A stretch of DNA of 64,000 nucleotides from CAVROP01 sp050008495 (GCA_050008495.1 JBEKMN010000002.1:88291-152290); one strand, 5' to 3'. Shown: positions 44,660 to 52,409, counted from the first letter of the stretch. Translations and numbers: made by a program. The notes: generated from the letters alone by a model not told the origin.

Positions 44660-45340
44660 CTACCCGTCCTCAAGCTTTCCATTCGTCAGGCGCAAAATCC
44701 GTTGCGCGCGCCCGGCCAGTTCCGGATTATGCGTGGCTAGCACCGAAGTCAGTTGGTGATCCCGGTGCAATCTCTCCAACAACTCAATCACCCGCTGGGC
44801 GGTGCGCTGGTCCAGGCTGCCGGTTGGCTCATCCGCCAGCAGCAAGGCCGGCTGATTGGCTAAGGCCCGGGCCAAAGCGACTCGCTGTTGCTCACCCCCC
44901 GAAAGTTCACCCACGCGTCGCCCGGCAGTGTTGGCCAGCCCTACTTCCCCCAGCAGTTCCCGCGCGCGCTCCCTGGCTCGTGAGAACTCAAGGCCGCCAA
45001 TCAACTGCGGGATTACTACGTTCTCAAGCGCGCTGAATTCCGGCAGGAGGTAGTGCATCTGCCATACAAAACCGACGCGCGCATTCCGGTAAGCGGCACG
45101 TTCCTCCTGGCCAAACTCACTGAGCCTCTCTCCCATGAAGTATACCGCACCCGTCGTCGGAGTGTCCAGAGCAGCGAGCAGGTGGAGCAGCGTCGTTTTG
45201 CCCGTTCCAGACTCACCCACCAGGGCGACCAGTTCGCCCCTACGGACGTCCAGGTCCAGTGCGTCCAGGACGACAATCTCCTCGTCACCTGAGCGATAGA
45301 TCTTAGTCAGTTTTTCGGCGCGCAATAAAGATTGAGTCAT
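44660..45340 (-). CDS. lolD: Lipoprotein-releasing ABC transporter ATPase LolD
   Basis: An ATPase of 226 aa that powers release of lipoproteins from the inner membrane. Walker A is GESGTGKTTLLHLL, the signature is GELSGGEQQRVALARAL, and Walker B is ALLLADEPTGSLD. HYLLPEFSALENVVIPQLI is typical of LolD/MacB. The start codon ATG 45340 lies in the terminal unit of an octamer array; the frame also allows a start eight codons further up, also inside the array. The four-helix-bundle gene and lolE lie upstream. Confidence 0.93.
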   Translation of the reverse strand: MTQSLLRAEKLTKIYRSGDEEIVVLDALDLDVRRGELVALVGESGTGKTTLLHLLAALDTPTTGAVYFMGERLSEFGQEERAAYRNARVGFVWQMHYLLPEFSALENVVIPQLIGGLEFSRARERARELLGEVGLANTAGRRVGELSGGEQQRVALARALANQPALLLADEPTGSLDQRTAQRVIELLERLHRDHQLTSVLATHNPELAGRAQRILRLTNGKLEDG

Positions 45341-45474
45341 TGGGTCATCGGGCCATTGGGTCATTGAGCCATTGAGTCATCGGGCCATTGGGTCATTTTG
45401 CCGTTCATTCATTGAGTCATGGTGTCATTTTGTCTGTGCTTCTTAATGGTTCAATGACTCAATGACTCAATTCC
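45331..45474. repeat. Octamer array F-left (ATTGRGYC type), with own hairpin
   Basis: About 13 units of ATTGAGTC/ATTGGGTC/ATCGGGCC (45331-45438), then TGTGCTTCTTAATGG, then inverted units TCAATGAC TCAATGAC TCAATT (45451-45471). The array supplies the start codon of lolD on one side and the stop codon of the four-helix-bundle gene on the other. Confidence 0.9.
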
Positions 45475-45838
45475 CTTGCCTCCCACCCGCTCTTGCGGTT
45501 CGCTGAGACGCCGCGAGGATCGCCAATAACTCGTTGGCTTCTGCCAGCAACTTATCCATTTGCGCTCTCGGCAGTACCCCCGTCTCAACGAGCATCTCTA
45601 GCCAGAAAACCGTCTCGTCAGCCTCTTCTACGACAACTCCTATCTTCGATATGAATTCGGCTCGGGAGCGAGCCCGGCACACAGCACGATAATTCGCAGC
45701 CACCGATGTCCCCGCTCGGAGCAACTGCTTTCCCATGATCCTGGCTTCGTCAGTTTTCGGCAGGCCTCGAAAAAGCCTCACGATCCGAATCGCCAATTGC
45801 TTTGTTCTGTCCCTCAGTTGCTCAGGCTGTGTTGCCAT
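45467..45838 (-). CDS. Four-helix-bundle protein (23S rRNA intervening-sequence / S23 type)
   Basis: A protein of 123 aa from ATG 45838; an upstream start adds 16 residues without family support. The pattern is that of PF05635/TIGR02436: LRDRTKQLAIRIVRLFRGLP, GKQLLRAGTSVAANYRAVCR (GTSVAANYRA at 43-52), SRAEFISKIGVVVEEADETV and FWLEMLV. Family members are small pentameric bundles, first found in 23S rRNA intervening sequences and related to the Avd protein of diversity-generating retroelements; their function is unknown. The gene lies between two octamer arrays inside the lolE-lolD interval, and its TGA is formed by the repeat. Confidence 0.92.
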   Translation of the reverse strand: MATQPEQLRDRTKQLAIRIVRLFRGLPKTDEARIMGKQLLRAGTSVAANYRAVCRARSRAEFISKIGVVVEEADETVFWLEMLVETGVLPRAQMDKLLAEANELLAILAASQRTARAGGRQGN

Positions 45839-45882
45839 AATCTTGCTTGACTTGCTTAAACAGGCGCCTCCGCCGTGCCACC

Positions 45883-45922
45883 TCAATGGCTCAATGACTC
45901 AATGGCCCAATGGCTCAATTCT
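45883..45922. repeat. Octamer array F-right (inverse of ATTGRGYC)
   Basis: Five units (TCAATGGC, TCAATGAC, TCAATGGC, CCAATGGC, TCAATTCT) end 16 bp before the lolE stop on the minus strand. Together with array F-left they bracket the four-helix-bundle gene. Confidence 0.85.
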
Positions 45923-45938
45923 CAAGAACCCGGTCGCC

Positions 45939-47168
45939 TCATTCGTAGCGGAGGATTTCCACCGGGTCCAGCCCCGATGCCGACAACGACGGGTAGAGTG
46001 TCGCCAGAAAACTGATGCCGAGCGCTGCCAGGCTGATCCAAACCCCGTCCCAAGGACGGGCATGGAAAGGTACCGAAGCCAGCGCGTAAACATCCGGCTG
46101 GAGCGGAAAAAGCTTGTAGCGGCCCCCCAGCCAGGAGCCTCCGTAACCCAGAATCAGCCCCAGCAAAGTGCCGAAGGCTCCGATCAGCAGTCCGTGGAGA
46201 GTGAAAACCGCCCAGACTTGCCTCTTCCGGGCGCCCATCGACATGAGCACGGCGATATCCCGGTTCTTTTCCATCACCATCATGGCCAGGGTAATGAAGA
46301 TGTTGAGGGCGGCAACCACCACGATCAAGCCGATGGTCAGGATGGTCACCAACCGTTCCAGCCGCAGCGCGCTTAAGAGGGAATGGTTCTGTTCCATCCA
46401 GGTAGTGGTCTCAAACCCCTGGCCGGCGGCAGCTTTGATCTCCTGGGCCACGGAAGGCGCAAGATAGATATTATCAATCTTGAACTCAATTATTGAGGTA
46501 ACATCCGCCAAGTCCAGCAGGCGTTGCGCCGCGGGAAGGTTGGTGAACGCCCAAGTGGCGTCGAAGTCGTAGAAGCCGGAATCGAAAACCCCGACCACCC
46601 GGAAGTGACGGTACTTGGGAAACAAGCCCTGCGGAGTCAGGTAACCCTGGGGACTGGTAATGAGGATCGTGTCACCCACGTAGGCTCCCAACGACTTGGC
46701 CAACTCTTTGCCGAGAATCATGGGATCAGCATCCGCAAAGGTCTGCGAGAGGCCTTCAAGACTTCCTTCCCGCAGTTTCAGCAGCAGGTCTCCGACGTGG
46801 ACTTCACGCTGCGGATCGATGCCTTTCAAAACGATGCCGGAGGCGCGAGAACGAAAAGAGGCCAGAACCTCTCCGTAAAGCGCGGGAGCGCAGGCGACCA
46901 CGTGCGGCAGCCTGCTGAGGCGCACGGTCAAGGCGTCGTAGTCTCTGATCCCGTCGTTCTTGGAGCGCAGAAGGTTGACGTTGGCGGTGGCGCCGAGCAG
47001 GCTCTTCTCCAATTCCTCGCGGAATCCGTTGTTGATCGCCAGCGCCACAACTAACGCGCAGACGCCGGCCGTGACCCCGATGATGGAGATGATCGTCACT
47101 ACGGAGATGACCGATTGCCGTCGCTTGGCTTTCAGGTACCGCAGCGCCACGAAGAGTTCGAAACGCAT
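45939..47168 (-). CDS. lolE: Lipoprotein-releasing ABC transporter permease (LolC/LolE)
   Basis: An inner-membrane protein of 409 aa with an N-terminal TM (VISVVTIISIIGVTAGVCAL), a large periplasmic domain (about 45-265) and three C-terminal TMs (ILTIGLIVVVAALNIFITLA, LLIGAFGTLLGLILGYGG, VWISLAALGISFLATLYP). YLKAKRRQSVISVVT and DPVEILRYE at the ends are Lol-typical. With one permease gene it would act as a LolC/E hybrid (LolF-like). It is separated from its ATPase lolD by the four-helix-bundle element. Confidence 0.92.
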   Translation of the reverse strand: MRFELFVALRYLKAKRRQSVISVVTIISIIGVTAGVCALVVALAINNGFREELEKSLLGATANVNLLRSKNDGIRDYDALTVRLSRLPHVVACAPALYGEVLASFRSRASGIVLKGIDPQREVHVGDLLLKLREGSLEGLSQTFADADPMILGKELAKSLGAYVGDTILITSPQGYLTPQGLFPKYRHFRVVGVFDSGFYDFDATWAFTNLPAAQRLLDLADVTSIIEFKIDNIYLAPSVAQEIKAAAGQGFETTTWMEQNHSLLSALRLERLVTILTIGLIVVVAALNIFITLAMMVMEKNRDIAVLMSMGARKRQVWAVFTLHGLLIGAFGTLLGLILGYGGSWLGGRYKLFPLQPDVYALASVPFHARPWDGVWISLAALGISFLATLYPSLSASGLDPVEILRYE

Positions 47169-47219
47169 ATGCCACTAAGTTACCAACATTCCGGTCAGTC
47201 GGGGAAGGAGATTAAAGAC

Positions 47220-47304
47220 GTCCGTTGTCCGTGGTCAGTAGTCCGTTGTTCTTAATCAACAGCCACTGACAACTGACCACGGACCACTGACAACGGACGA
47301 CTGC
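47220..47304. repeat. Heptamer array H hairpin (GTCCGTK / ACTGACM)
   Basis: The left half (47220-47250) is GTCCGTT, GTCCGTG, GTCAGTA, GTCCGTT. The right half (47265-47304) is ACTGACA, ACTGACC, ACGGACC, ACTGACA, ACGGACG. The loop is short. It directly abuts the stop codon of the SDR gene. Confidence 0.85.
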
Positions 47305-48057
47305 TCAGTACGTCGCTCTCCCCCCTGAAATATCGTAGCACTGACCGGTGGTGAACGACGCTTCCGAGGAGACCAGGAAATGCACCAGCGCCGCGACCTC
47401 TTCAATCTTCCCGGTGCGCCCCATGGGGATTTTGCTGATCATGTACTGAACGGTCTGAGGCGCGATCGTATCCAGGATCTTGGTCCGTACCACACCGGGA
47501 GCAATGCTATTCACCGTGACGTCGCCTTGGCCGGCGACCTCTTTGGCCAGAGCCTTGGTGAGCGCAATCACTCCCGCCTTAGTGCTCGAGTAAGGAACGA
47601 GGGTGGGGTTTCCCTCCTTGCCGGCAATCGAAGCTACATTCACAATCCGGCCGTAGCGCCTCGCGAGCATTTCGGGAATCACTGCCCGGCACGTCAGGAA
47701 AGTGCCCTTGAGATTCACAGCGTAGACGCGGTCCAAGTCTGCTTCGTCCAATTCCCAGAGGTGCGCCGTCTTGCCCGTAATTCCCGCGTTGTTCACCACG
47801 ATGTCAATAGGCCCGAACCTTTCCCGCACGCGATCGATCGCTGCCTGCACCGACAGCGCGGAGGACACGTCGCACGCGACGCCCATCCCCCCGAAGGAAC
47901 CGGCAACCGCATTGGCAGCTTCATGGTTCACGTCCAAAATCGCAACTTTCGCGCCGGCGGCGTGTAAACGCCCGGCAATCCCTTCCCCGATCCCTTGCCC
48001 GCCGCCCGTCACTACGGCAACACGATTCGTCAAGCTGAAGAATTGCTCCTGGTCCAT
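47305..48057 (-). CDS. Short-chain dehydrogenase/reductase (FabG-like)
   Basis: An NAD(P)-dependent enzyme of 250 aa. The cofactor loop is VTGGGQGIGEGIA, followed by VNNAGITGK, the catalytic VASIAGKEG...YSSTKAG (Ser-Tyr-Lys) and SIAPGVVRTKIL. Asp after the second strand (ILDVNHE) suggests NAD. The substrate is unknown; FabG proper usually lies with acp and fab genes, absent here. Confidence 0.9.
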   Translation of the reverse strand: MDQEQFFSLTNRVAVVTGGGQGIGEGIAGRLHAAGAKVAILDVNHEAANAVAGSFGGMGVACDVSSALSVQAAIDRVRERFGPIDIVVNNAGITGKTAHLWELDEADLDRVYAVNLKGTFLTCRAVIPEMLARRYGRIVNVASIAGKEGNPTLVPYSSTKAGVIALTKALAKEVAGQGDVTVNSIAPGVVRTKILDTIAPQTVQYMISKIPMGRTGKIEEVAALVHFLVSSEASFTTGQCYDISGGRATY

Positions 48058-48088
48058 TATCTTCCCCCTGCTCCTGATCCTCTGAGCG

Positions 48089-48118
48089 GCGCAGACCTCG
48101 GTTGTGGAGGTTTGCGGC
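48089..48118. repeat. REP copy R5
   Basis: GGCGCAGACCTC / GAGGTTTGCGG, a decayed member of the family at 14453, 16331 and 16419. Confidence 0.55.
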
Positions 48119-48244
48119 TGACGATGCGAAGCGCGTCAAGCACTGGACTTTACATTATTTCAGCGTAATTATGAAGTCGAACACCGTCGTTGATCTCGAA
48201 TTGTGGAGAGACCCAGATGGCGATGACGAGCAGTTCAAAGTAAG

Positions 48245-48272
48245 GTAGGGGCGGTTCGCGAACCGCCCCTAC
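48245..48272. repeat. Perfect 28-bp palindrome (GTAGGGG family)
   Basis: The half-site is GTAGGGGCGGTTCG, followed by its exact reverse complement. The TAG stop of the second SDR gene lies inside it (48269-48271, minus strand). Confidence 0.85.
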
Positions 48273-49096
48273 AGCTTGCGCACGCGCAGCGTGTAGAGGC
48301 CGGAGCGCTTAACCTCTTCTAACTGTTCCAGCAGTTTCGGGAGGTCGTCGGCTACACCGAGGAAGCGTCCGGAGAGTGCATCTGCCCTGCCCGAGGCCAA
48401 GTGCACGACCAGTTGCGCCGCCTTCTCCGGGGGCACGTCCCGCCCCTGATCAAATAGCTTCCGGAACCACGGCAGCCACTTTTTCCCGGCTTCGGATTCA
48501 AGCACGTACTGACTCAGCGCAGTGCGCACGGTGCCGGGATCAATAGCGAAAACGCTGACGCCGGAGTTAAGAAGTTCCGCCGCGAGATTCTCGGTAAAGC
48601 GGATGAGGGCGGTCTTGGCAACAACGTACGCGCCCATGTGCGCGACCGCCACCGTGGCAGCGCTGGTGGCCAGATTCACGATCCGGCCCCGGCGGCGCGC
48701 GATCATCCCCGGCAAAAGGGCCCGCGAGCAAAGGTACGGGCCGCGCAAATTCACTTCGAAGGAATGCCACCAGTCGTCCGCGTCAGCCTCCCACATGGGG
48801 CCCAGAGGCCCCGGGGTGGCGGCATTGTTCACGAGCAGGTCGACGGGGCCCAGGGCGGCTTCGACCTGGCGCGCCGCACGTTCAACCGCGGCGGGGTCAC
48901 TGACGTCGGCGATGACGGCCAAAGCCTCTCCCCCCGCTTGTCTTATAGCGCCCACCGTTTCGGCGACCGGCGCTTCAGACCTTGCGACTACCCCCACAGC
49001 GGCACCTGCCTGGGCTAGCGCCGCCGCAATGGCGCGCCCCAGGCCGCGGCCAGCCCCGGTCACGATCGTAACCTGATTTCGAAGTTCAGCGCTCAT
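48269..49096 (-). CDS. Short-chain dehydrogenase/reductase
   Basis: An SDR of 275 aa from ATG 49096; an in-frame upstream start at 49120 adds eight residues. Motifs are TGAGRGLGRAIAAALA, VNNAATPGPLG, NLATSAATVAVAHMGAYVVAKTAL (Ser-Tyr-Lys) and DPGTVRTALS. A longer C-terminal part with RFLGVADDL and LYTLRVRKL distinguishes it from the first SDR. Arg after the second strand (VVARSE) suggests NADP. The substrate is unknown. Confidence 0.88.
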   Translation of the reverse strand: MSAELRNQVTIVTGAGRGLGRAIAAALAQAGAAVGVVARSEAPVAETVGAIRQAGGEALAVIADVSDPAAVERAARQVEAALGPVDLLVNNAATPGPLGPMWEADADDWWHSFEVNLRGPYLCSRALLPGMIARRRGRIVNLATSAATVAVAHMGAYVVAKTALIRFTENLAAELLNSGVSVFAIDPGTVRTALSQYVLESEAGKKWLPWFRKLFDQGRDVPPEKAAQLVVHLASGRADALSGRFLGVADDLPKLLEQLEEVKRSGLYTLRVRKL

Positions 49097-49120
49097 CGCT
49101 AACTCCCGGAAAGAGCCCAC

Positions 49121-49760
49121 GTACGAAAACGGGGGCGGTCAATGACGAAAACTGGCAACTCGGGGTGACGGAATTGGCCATAGGTTGGTATCGCTGATCT
49201 TAATTCGGTAATTTTCAGGTACTTTATAGAAATATATATTCTTTACTTAGTAATGAGCGAGGTTTGCGGGTCCCACATGGCTTGCAGCCCTCGACAGGGC
49301 ACACTTTTGCCTAAGTCTCACGTGCACAACTCTTCCCCCTCGTGTTCAAATGGGAATGAAGAGGTGCGGGTCAGTCTGTTGTGCGCCGACCGGAGACTCC
49401 GTCCCTCGGGACAGGAGTGCCTAGGATTATAACTGGCAGCGAAATTGCCCCGAGGCTTGTTTCGTCCGCTTTCGAGCCTTAGCGTTGTGAAGCAGATCCT
49501 ACCTGCTGAGCCCGCCTGGGCAAGGCCGACGCTAAGCGGAGAATGTGACGGCACTCGTCAAACGAGTCATTAACTGTCGGGCCGCGACCACAGGACCAAA
49601 CCATTCGCCAATCGTAAGCTCGACTCGGGTGTCTTATGCGGCGGGCATCATCTGCAAGCCCTCACCTGGGAACCGCTCTCACAAGAACGCTGCCCTGCCT
49701 CCACTTCGCGACTCACCAACCCGCAGCCCAGCCGCCGACTCGAATGGAGCGTAACCAAGT
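49121..49760. other. 640-bp region without an evident gene; stem-loops
   Basis: An AT-rich stretch (49195-49250) is followed by several possible hairpins: ACTCCGTCCC / GGGACAGGAGT (about 49396-49418), AGGCT / AGCCT (49453-49477), and a branched set enclosed by TTAGCGT (49479-49485) and ACGCTAA (49529-49535) with inner stems AGCAG/CTGCT and GCCC/GGGC. ACTCGT / ACGAGT lies at about 49552-49566. It may encode a structured RNA; no known family is recognised. Confidence 0.35.
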
Positions 49761-49934
49761 ATGAAGCATGGGACATCCCAAGAGAGAGCTTTGCTCAGGC
49801 AAGCATTCGACCTCCTCTTGGAACTTCGCTCGCGGCCCGAGGCACGCGGACTCCTGGGACAGGCTGTAGCGTACCTGCGCCCCTTGGAACGCCGGGGAGA
49901 GTCTGACAGACTCCCCCTCGTCGTTGCCGTCTGA
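49761..49934 (+). CDS. Small hypothetical protein, 57 aa
   Basis: ATG 49761 to TGA 49934. The product is charged and helical (QERALLRQAFDLLLELRSRP, then LLGQAVAYLRPLERRG). GGAG lies 11 bp upstream. The end of the frame overlaps an inverted repeat (GGGGAGAGTCTG / CAGACTCCCC). No family is recognised; it may be coding because of its leucine/arginine-rich amphipathic pattern. Confidence 0.4.
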   Translation: MKHGTSQERALLRQAFDLLLELRSRPEARGLLGQAVAYLRPLERRGESDRLPLVVAV

Positions 49935-50064
49935 ACGGTGCGTCTTAAGAGTCTCTAGGCTGGCTTCCGAACTGCCGGCCGCACGAGCCGACCGGCCCGT
50001 CGCACACTACTTCCTGCAGCGCTCGGGCACACTCGCCGCGAGTTCGGTTTGTCCAGCCCTGCGG

Positions 50065-50565
50065 CTACTCCGTCGCCTGAGGAACCGGGGTACTCGGGGG
50101 TTCAGGCGCGGCAGGCGCTTGGCCGGCTCGCAGCTTGGCCATCTCACGCTGTAACTCCGTTGCCAGGTCTTCTAAAATGCGCAACTGTTCGCCACGGCGT
50201 TTCAAAGTTGATTCGAGTTTCGCTACCTGCTTTCGCAGCTTATTGTTGTCCCTGCGCAGCAGGATCAGGCTTTCACCTGGGTGGGGTGGAATGATCCGTC
50301 CACCCGGCCCCGGCTGGCCGGTCGGTAAAGGCGCAACGTGGGCCTGGGTTTCCTTGATCAGCGTTTCCAGTTCCTTCCGTTCCAGCCCCGGCGGGCACAG
50401 TTGCCGTAGCGCCAGCAGGCGGGCCAGGTCAGGCCGGTTGCGGCCTCGCTCCCAGTGTTGCACCGCTCCTTTGGTGGCGTTCAGCAGGCGCGCCAGGCCC
50501 TCCTGGCTGACTTCCAATCTCTGCCGGACCTTCTTCACTACTTTCGCGGCATTCATCTCTTCCAT
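50065..50565 (-). CDS. XRE-type HTH protein with coiled coil
   Basis: A protein of 166 aa. Residues 1-65 hold an HTH (KVRQRLEVSQEGLARLLNATKGAVQHWERG), followed by a Pro/Gly linker (about 78-95), then a coiled coil (about 98-143; DNNKLRKQVAKLESTLKRRG) and a Pro-rich tail. It is likely a dimeric DNA-binding regulator. AGGAGG sits 7 bp before ATG 50565, and an AT-rich promoter region lies upstream. Context: unknown small genes on both sides. Confidence 0.8.
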   Translation of the reverse strand: MEEMNAAKVVKKVRQRLEVSQEGLARLLNATKGAVQHWERGRNRPDLARLLALRQLCPPGLERKELETLIKETQAHVAPLPTGQPGPGGRIIPPHPGESLILLRRDNNKLRKQVAKLESTLKRRGEQLRILEDLATELQREMAKLRAGQAPAAPEPPSTPVPQATE

Positions 50566-50610
50566 GGTACATCCTCCTCTCGTGGCAAAAAGAACACTTG
50601 ACGCTTTTAA

Positions 50611-50635
50611 TAACTATAGGCTATAATTACTTGAC
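50611..50635. promoter_or_regulatory. AT-rich divergent promoter-like region
   Basis: TTAATAACTATAGGCTATAATTAC lies about 50 bp upstream of the XRE gene. It has a TATAAT on the plus strand and TATAGT on the minus strand, so it could drive the XRE gene and transcripts to the right. Confidence 0.35.
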
Positions 50636-51235
50636 CGTCCAAGTCTAGCCGCGGTCCTCAGTTCGGCTACCCTAGAAGGCACAACCTCCGCCCTCCCGGA
50701 TGTGGGGCCGGGTTCCAAGCGGCGGACGGCTTTTCCCCAGGCAGGCCTGTTCCTTGAACCTCTTCGGCCTGCCCTCGCGTTTTCCTCTGGTGTCTTTGTC
50801 GCAATCACCAGGTGGCGGGCAGATTCGCGGTCAAGGGGCTCACTCATCGCCATGCGACTCTCGGGTTCCAAGCGCCTCCACGATTATTCCCTCGCCCCGC
50901 TTGCGCCGAATTACCCGCGGACGTTCTGGTTCAGGTTCCCACTTCATTCCAGCCTCCCGCCCTCGGGTTTCATCTCTTCCCGCTTCTCGGAACCTTGGAG
51001 CGCAGACTTGAAGAAAAGTGGCCTACTCTGCTTTGGACGTTCCTCGGCTAGAAAAAACTTAGCCTACCTCCCGTGCCGTCTAGGAACAGATGGTAGCACA
51101 TTTCATATTATTTCGGGAGGGGGTAAATTGAAAAAAGTTCTGAGGCTTCGAAAACCCCCCAAGACCCTTTGTCCCACACCGCTTCATCAGCAGTTTCACC
51201 GCCAGCTTCCATCCAATCTCTCAAGGAGTACTAAC
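50636..51235. other. 600-bp region with no convincing gene
   Basis: A long open frame crosses it on the plus strand, but its composition (many Ser, Arg, Pro, no regular pattern) does not look like protein. The likely real gene in that frame begins only at 51236. No clear repeats were seen. Confidence 0.4.
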
Positions 51236-51658
51236 ATGCCGTATGATAATTGTCGTAAGGCTGCAAGGTTATTCTCCTCCCACCTTGGTGTCGTTCGCCC
51301 GGCGCCGGTTGCCTCAACTCGCCGCGGGTTCGCTCGTCAGGCGGCGGGAGTCCGCCCGCCCGAGTCGTGTGCGTCGCTGCGTGGCCAGGCCGGAACGCTG
51401 CGTCGGGAGTCCTACGTCGCCCGTTGCCGCCACAAAGCGTGCGTTTTTCCAGCTCAGCCCGGCGCTCACGGCGAGTGCGCGTATCACCGTCGCCAGTCCG
51501 CAGAACCTGGTTGCTTCCAGTCCTTGCAACCATCGTCCTTGCTTCTCGACCAGGCCAAATTCGGCTTGCCGGATACCGAGCCGGACGATGGGCGCGTACA
51601 AGATCGCCATCGGCTGGCAGCCGAGCGCGTGCGGTTTCTGCTGGGCGAGGCTGTCTAG
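51236..51658 (+). CDS. Hypothetical Cys/His-rich protein, zinc-finger-like
   Basis: 140 aa from ATG 51236, chosen because AAGGAG lies 7 bp upstream. The middle part has CRHKAC and, 13 residues on, CAYH, which could bind one zinc ion. The C-terminal part has EPGCFQSLQPSSLLLDQAKF and then a charged helical end (VQDRHRLAAERVRFLLGEAV). The N-terminal third is Arg/Ala/Pro-rich and poorly structured. No family name is recognised. An excisionase-like gene follows after 243 bp. Confidence 0.55.
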   Translation: MPYDNCRKAARLFSSHLGVVRPAPVASTRRGFARQAAGVRPPESCASLRGQAGTLRRESYVARCRHKACVFPAQPGAHGECAYHRRQSAEPGCFQSLQPSSLLLDQAKFGLPDTEPDDGRVQDRHRLAAERVRFLLGEAV

Positions 51659-51901
51659 CGGGATCCGCCGTGAGCTTTGACCCGAACCAACCTGCTCCCC
51701 CCGGCCAAGGAGATGAACCAAGGCGCGTTCCTCGGCGGGGAGTAAAGTACGCCCAATTCCCCGTCGAGATTCGGAGGTGCAGGCGCGATGAGTGTCGGTA
51801 GACTAAGAGCACCCGGGTGCGATGCTCAGAACTTCGCAGCATGAACTTCATCCCGGGTGCCGCTTTTCGACTATGAACTTTGCCGGAGGAATTGGAAAGC
51901 C

Positions 51902-52168
51902 ATGAAACTGAAAGCCGCACGATCTTTGAGCCCGGCCCCGGTGAGGCGGAATTCCAAATCATCCGCTTCCGCCTTGCCGATGCTCACTCCCATGCATGCC
52001 TGGCACATGCTCTGCCGGCGCACCGGCGGCAATATCTCTCTCACGACCTTCTACCGCTGGATCAATTCCGGCCGCATCGGGGTGGTGCGCGTGGGAGCAC
52101 GCTATCTTATCCCGTTACCTTTACTCGAAGAGGTTATCGAGAAATGTCTGGACGGGGAGCGAGTTTGA
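51902..52168 (+). CDS. Excisionase-like HTH DNA-binding protein
   Basis: A protein of 88 aa from ATG 51902 (GGAGG upstream). The C-terminal part is a MerR/excisionase-type HTH: ISLTTFYRWINSGRIGVVRV then GARYLIPLPLLEEVIE, as in the HTH_17 family. The N-terminal 30 residues are basic and Ser/Pro-rich. No integrase or transposase is nearby, so it is more likely a regulator than a true excisionase. Confidence 0.72.
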   Translation: MKLKAARSLSPAPVRRNSKSSASALPMLTPMHAWHMLCRRTGGNISLTTFYRWINSGRIGVVRVGARYLIPLPLLEEVIEKCLDGERV

Positions 52169-52264
52169 GGGTTCAGACTCCCTACGGAGAGGGCCTTTGT
52201 TAAGGCCCGGTATATCGCCGACGACGCCGGGCACGCTTTGCCCATCGTCCACTCAGCACAGGAT

Positions 52265-52314
52265 GGCCTCCCATCTGCCCATCTGCCTACCTGCCTGTTG
52301 CCCACTGCCCAGTG
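52265..52314. repeat. Octamer array D (inverse GGCAGRTN), one-sided
   Basis: Six units (CCCATCTG, CCCATCTG, CCTACCTG, then shorter CCTGTTG, CCCACTG, CCCAGTG). Same word as arrays A-C in the reverse orientation; no left arm is seen. It lies about 100 bp after the HTH gene stop. Confidence 0.75.
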
Positions 52315-52409
52315 CATTAAAACGCTTTCACTCTCCCGCACTTTCTGGCAGACTATGCGGCTGAAGATTTTTTCAGGAATCGCATTCGTCAAAGGAGGTC
52401 TTGCCTATC

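Noticed and set aside
45331..45922. CRISPR array
   Set aside because: Units are 8 bp with degenerate positions and no spacers; no cas genes are in the window. The same applies to the other short-word arrays.
49121..49760. Possible tRNA or tmRNA gene
   Set aside because: The stem-loops do not form a cloverleaf and no CCA end, anticodon loop or tmRNA ends are recognisable.
50702..51658. 318-aa open frame on the plus strand
   Set aside because: Only the part from 51236 has a ribosome-binding site and protein-like composition; the upstream part is low-complexity and probably non-coding.
51231..51962. 243-aa open frame on the minus strand
   Set aside because: Arg/Gly/Thr-rich without pattern and opposite to the better-supported gene at 51236-51658.
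51902..52168. Prophage or integrative element marker
   Set aside because: The excisionase-like HTH is not accompanied by an integrase, phage structural genes or attachment sites.
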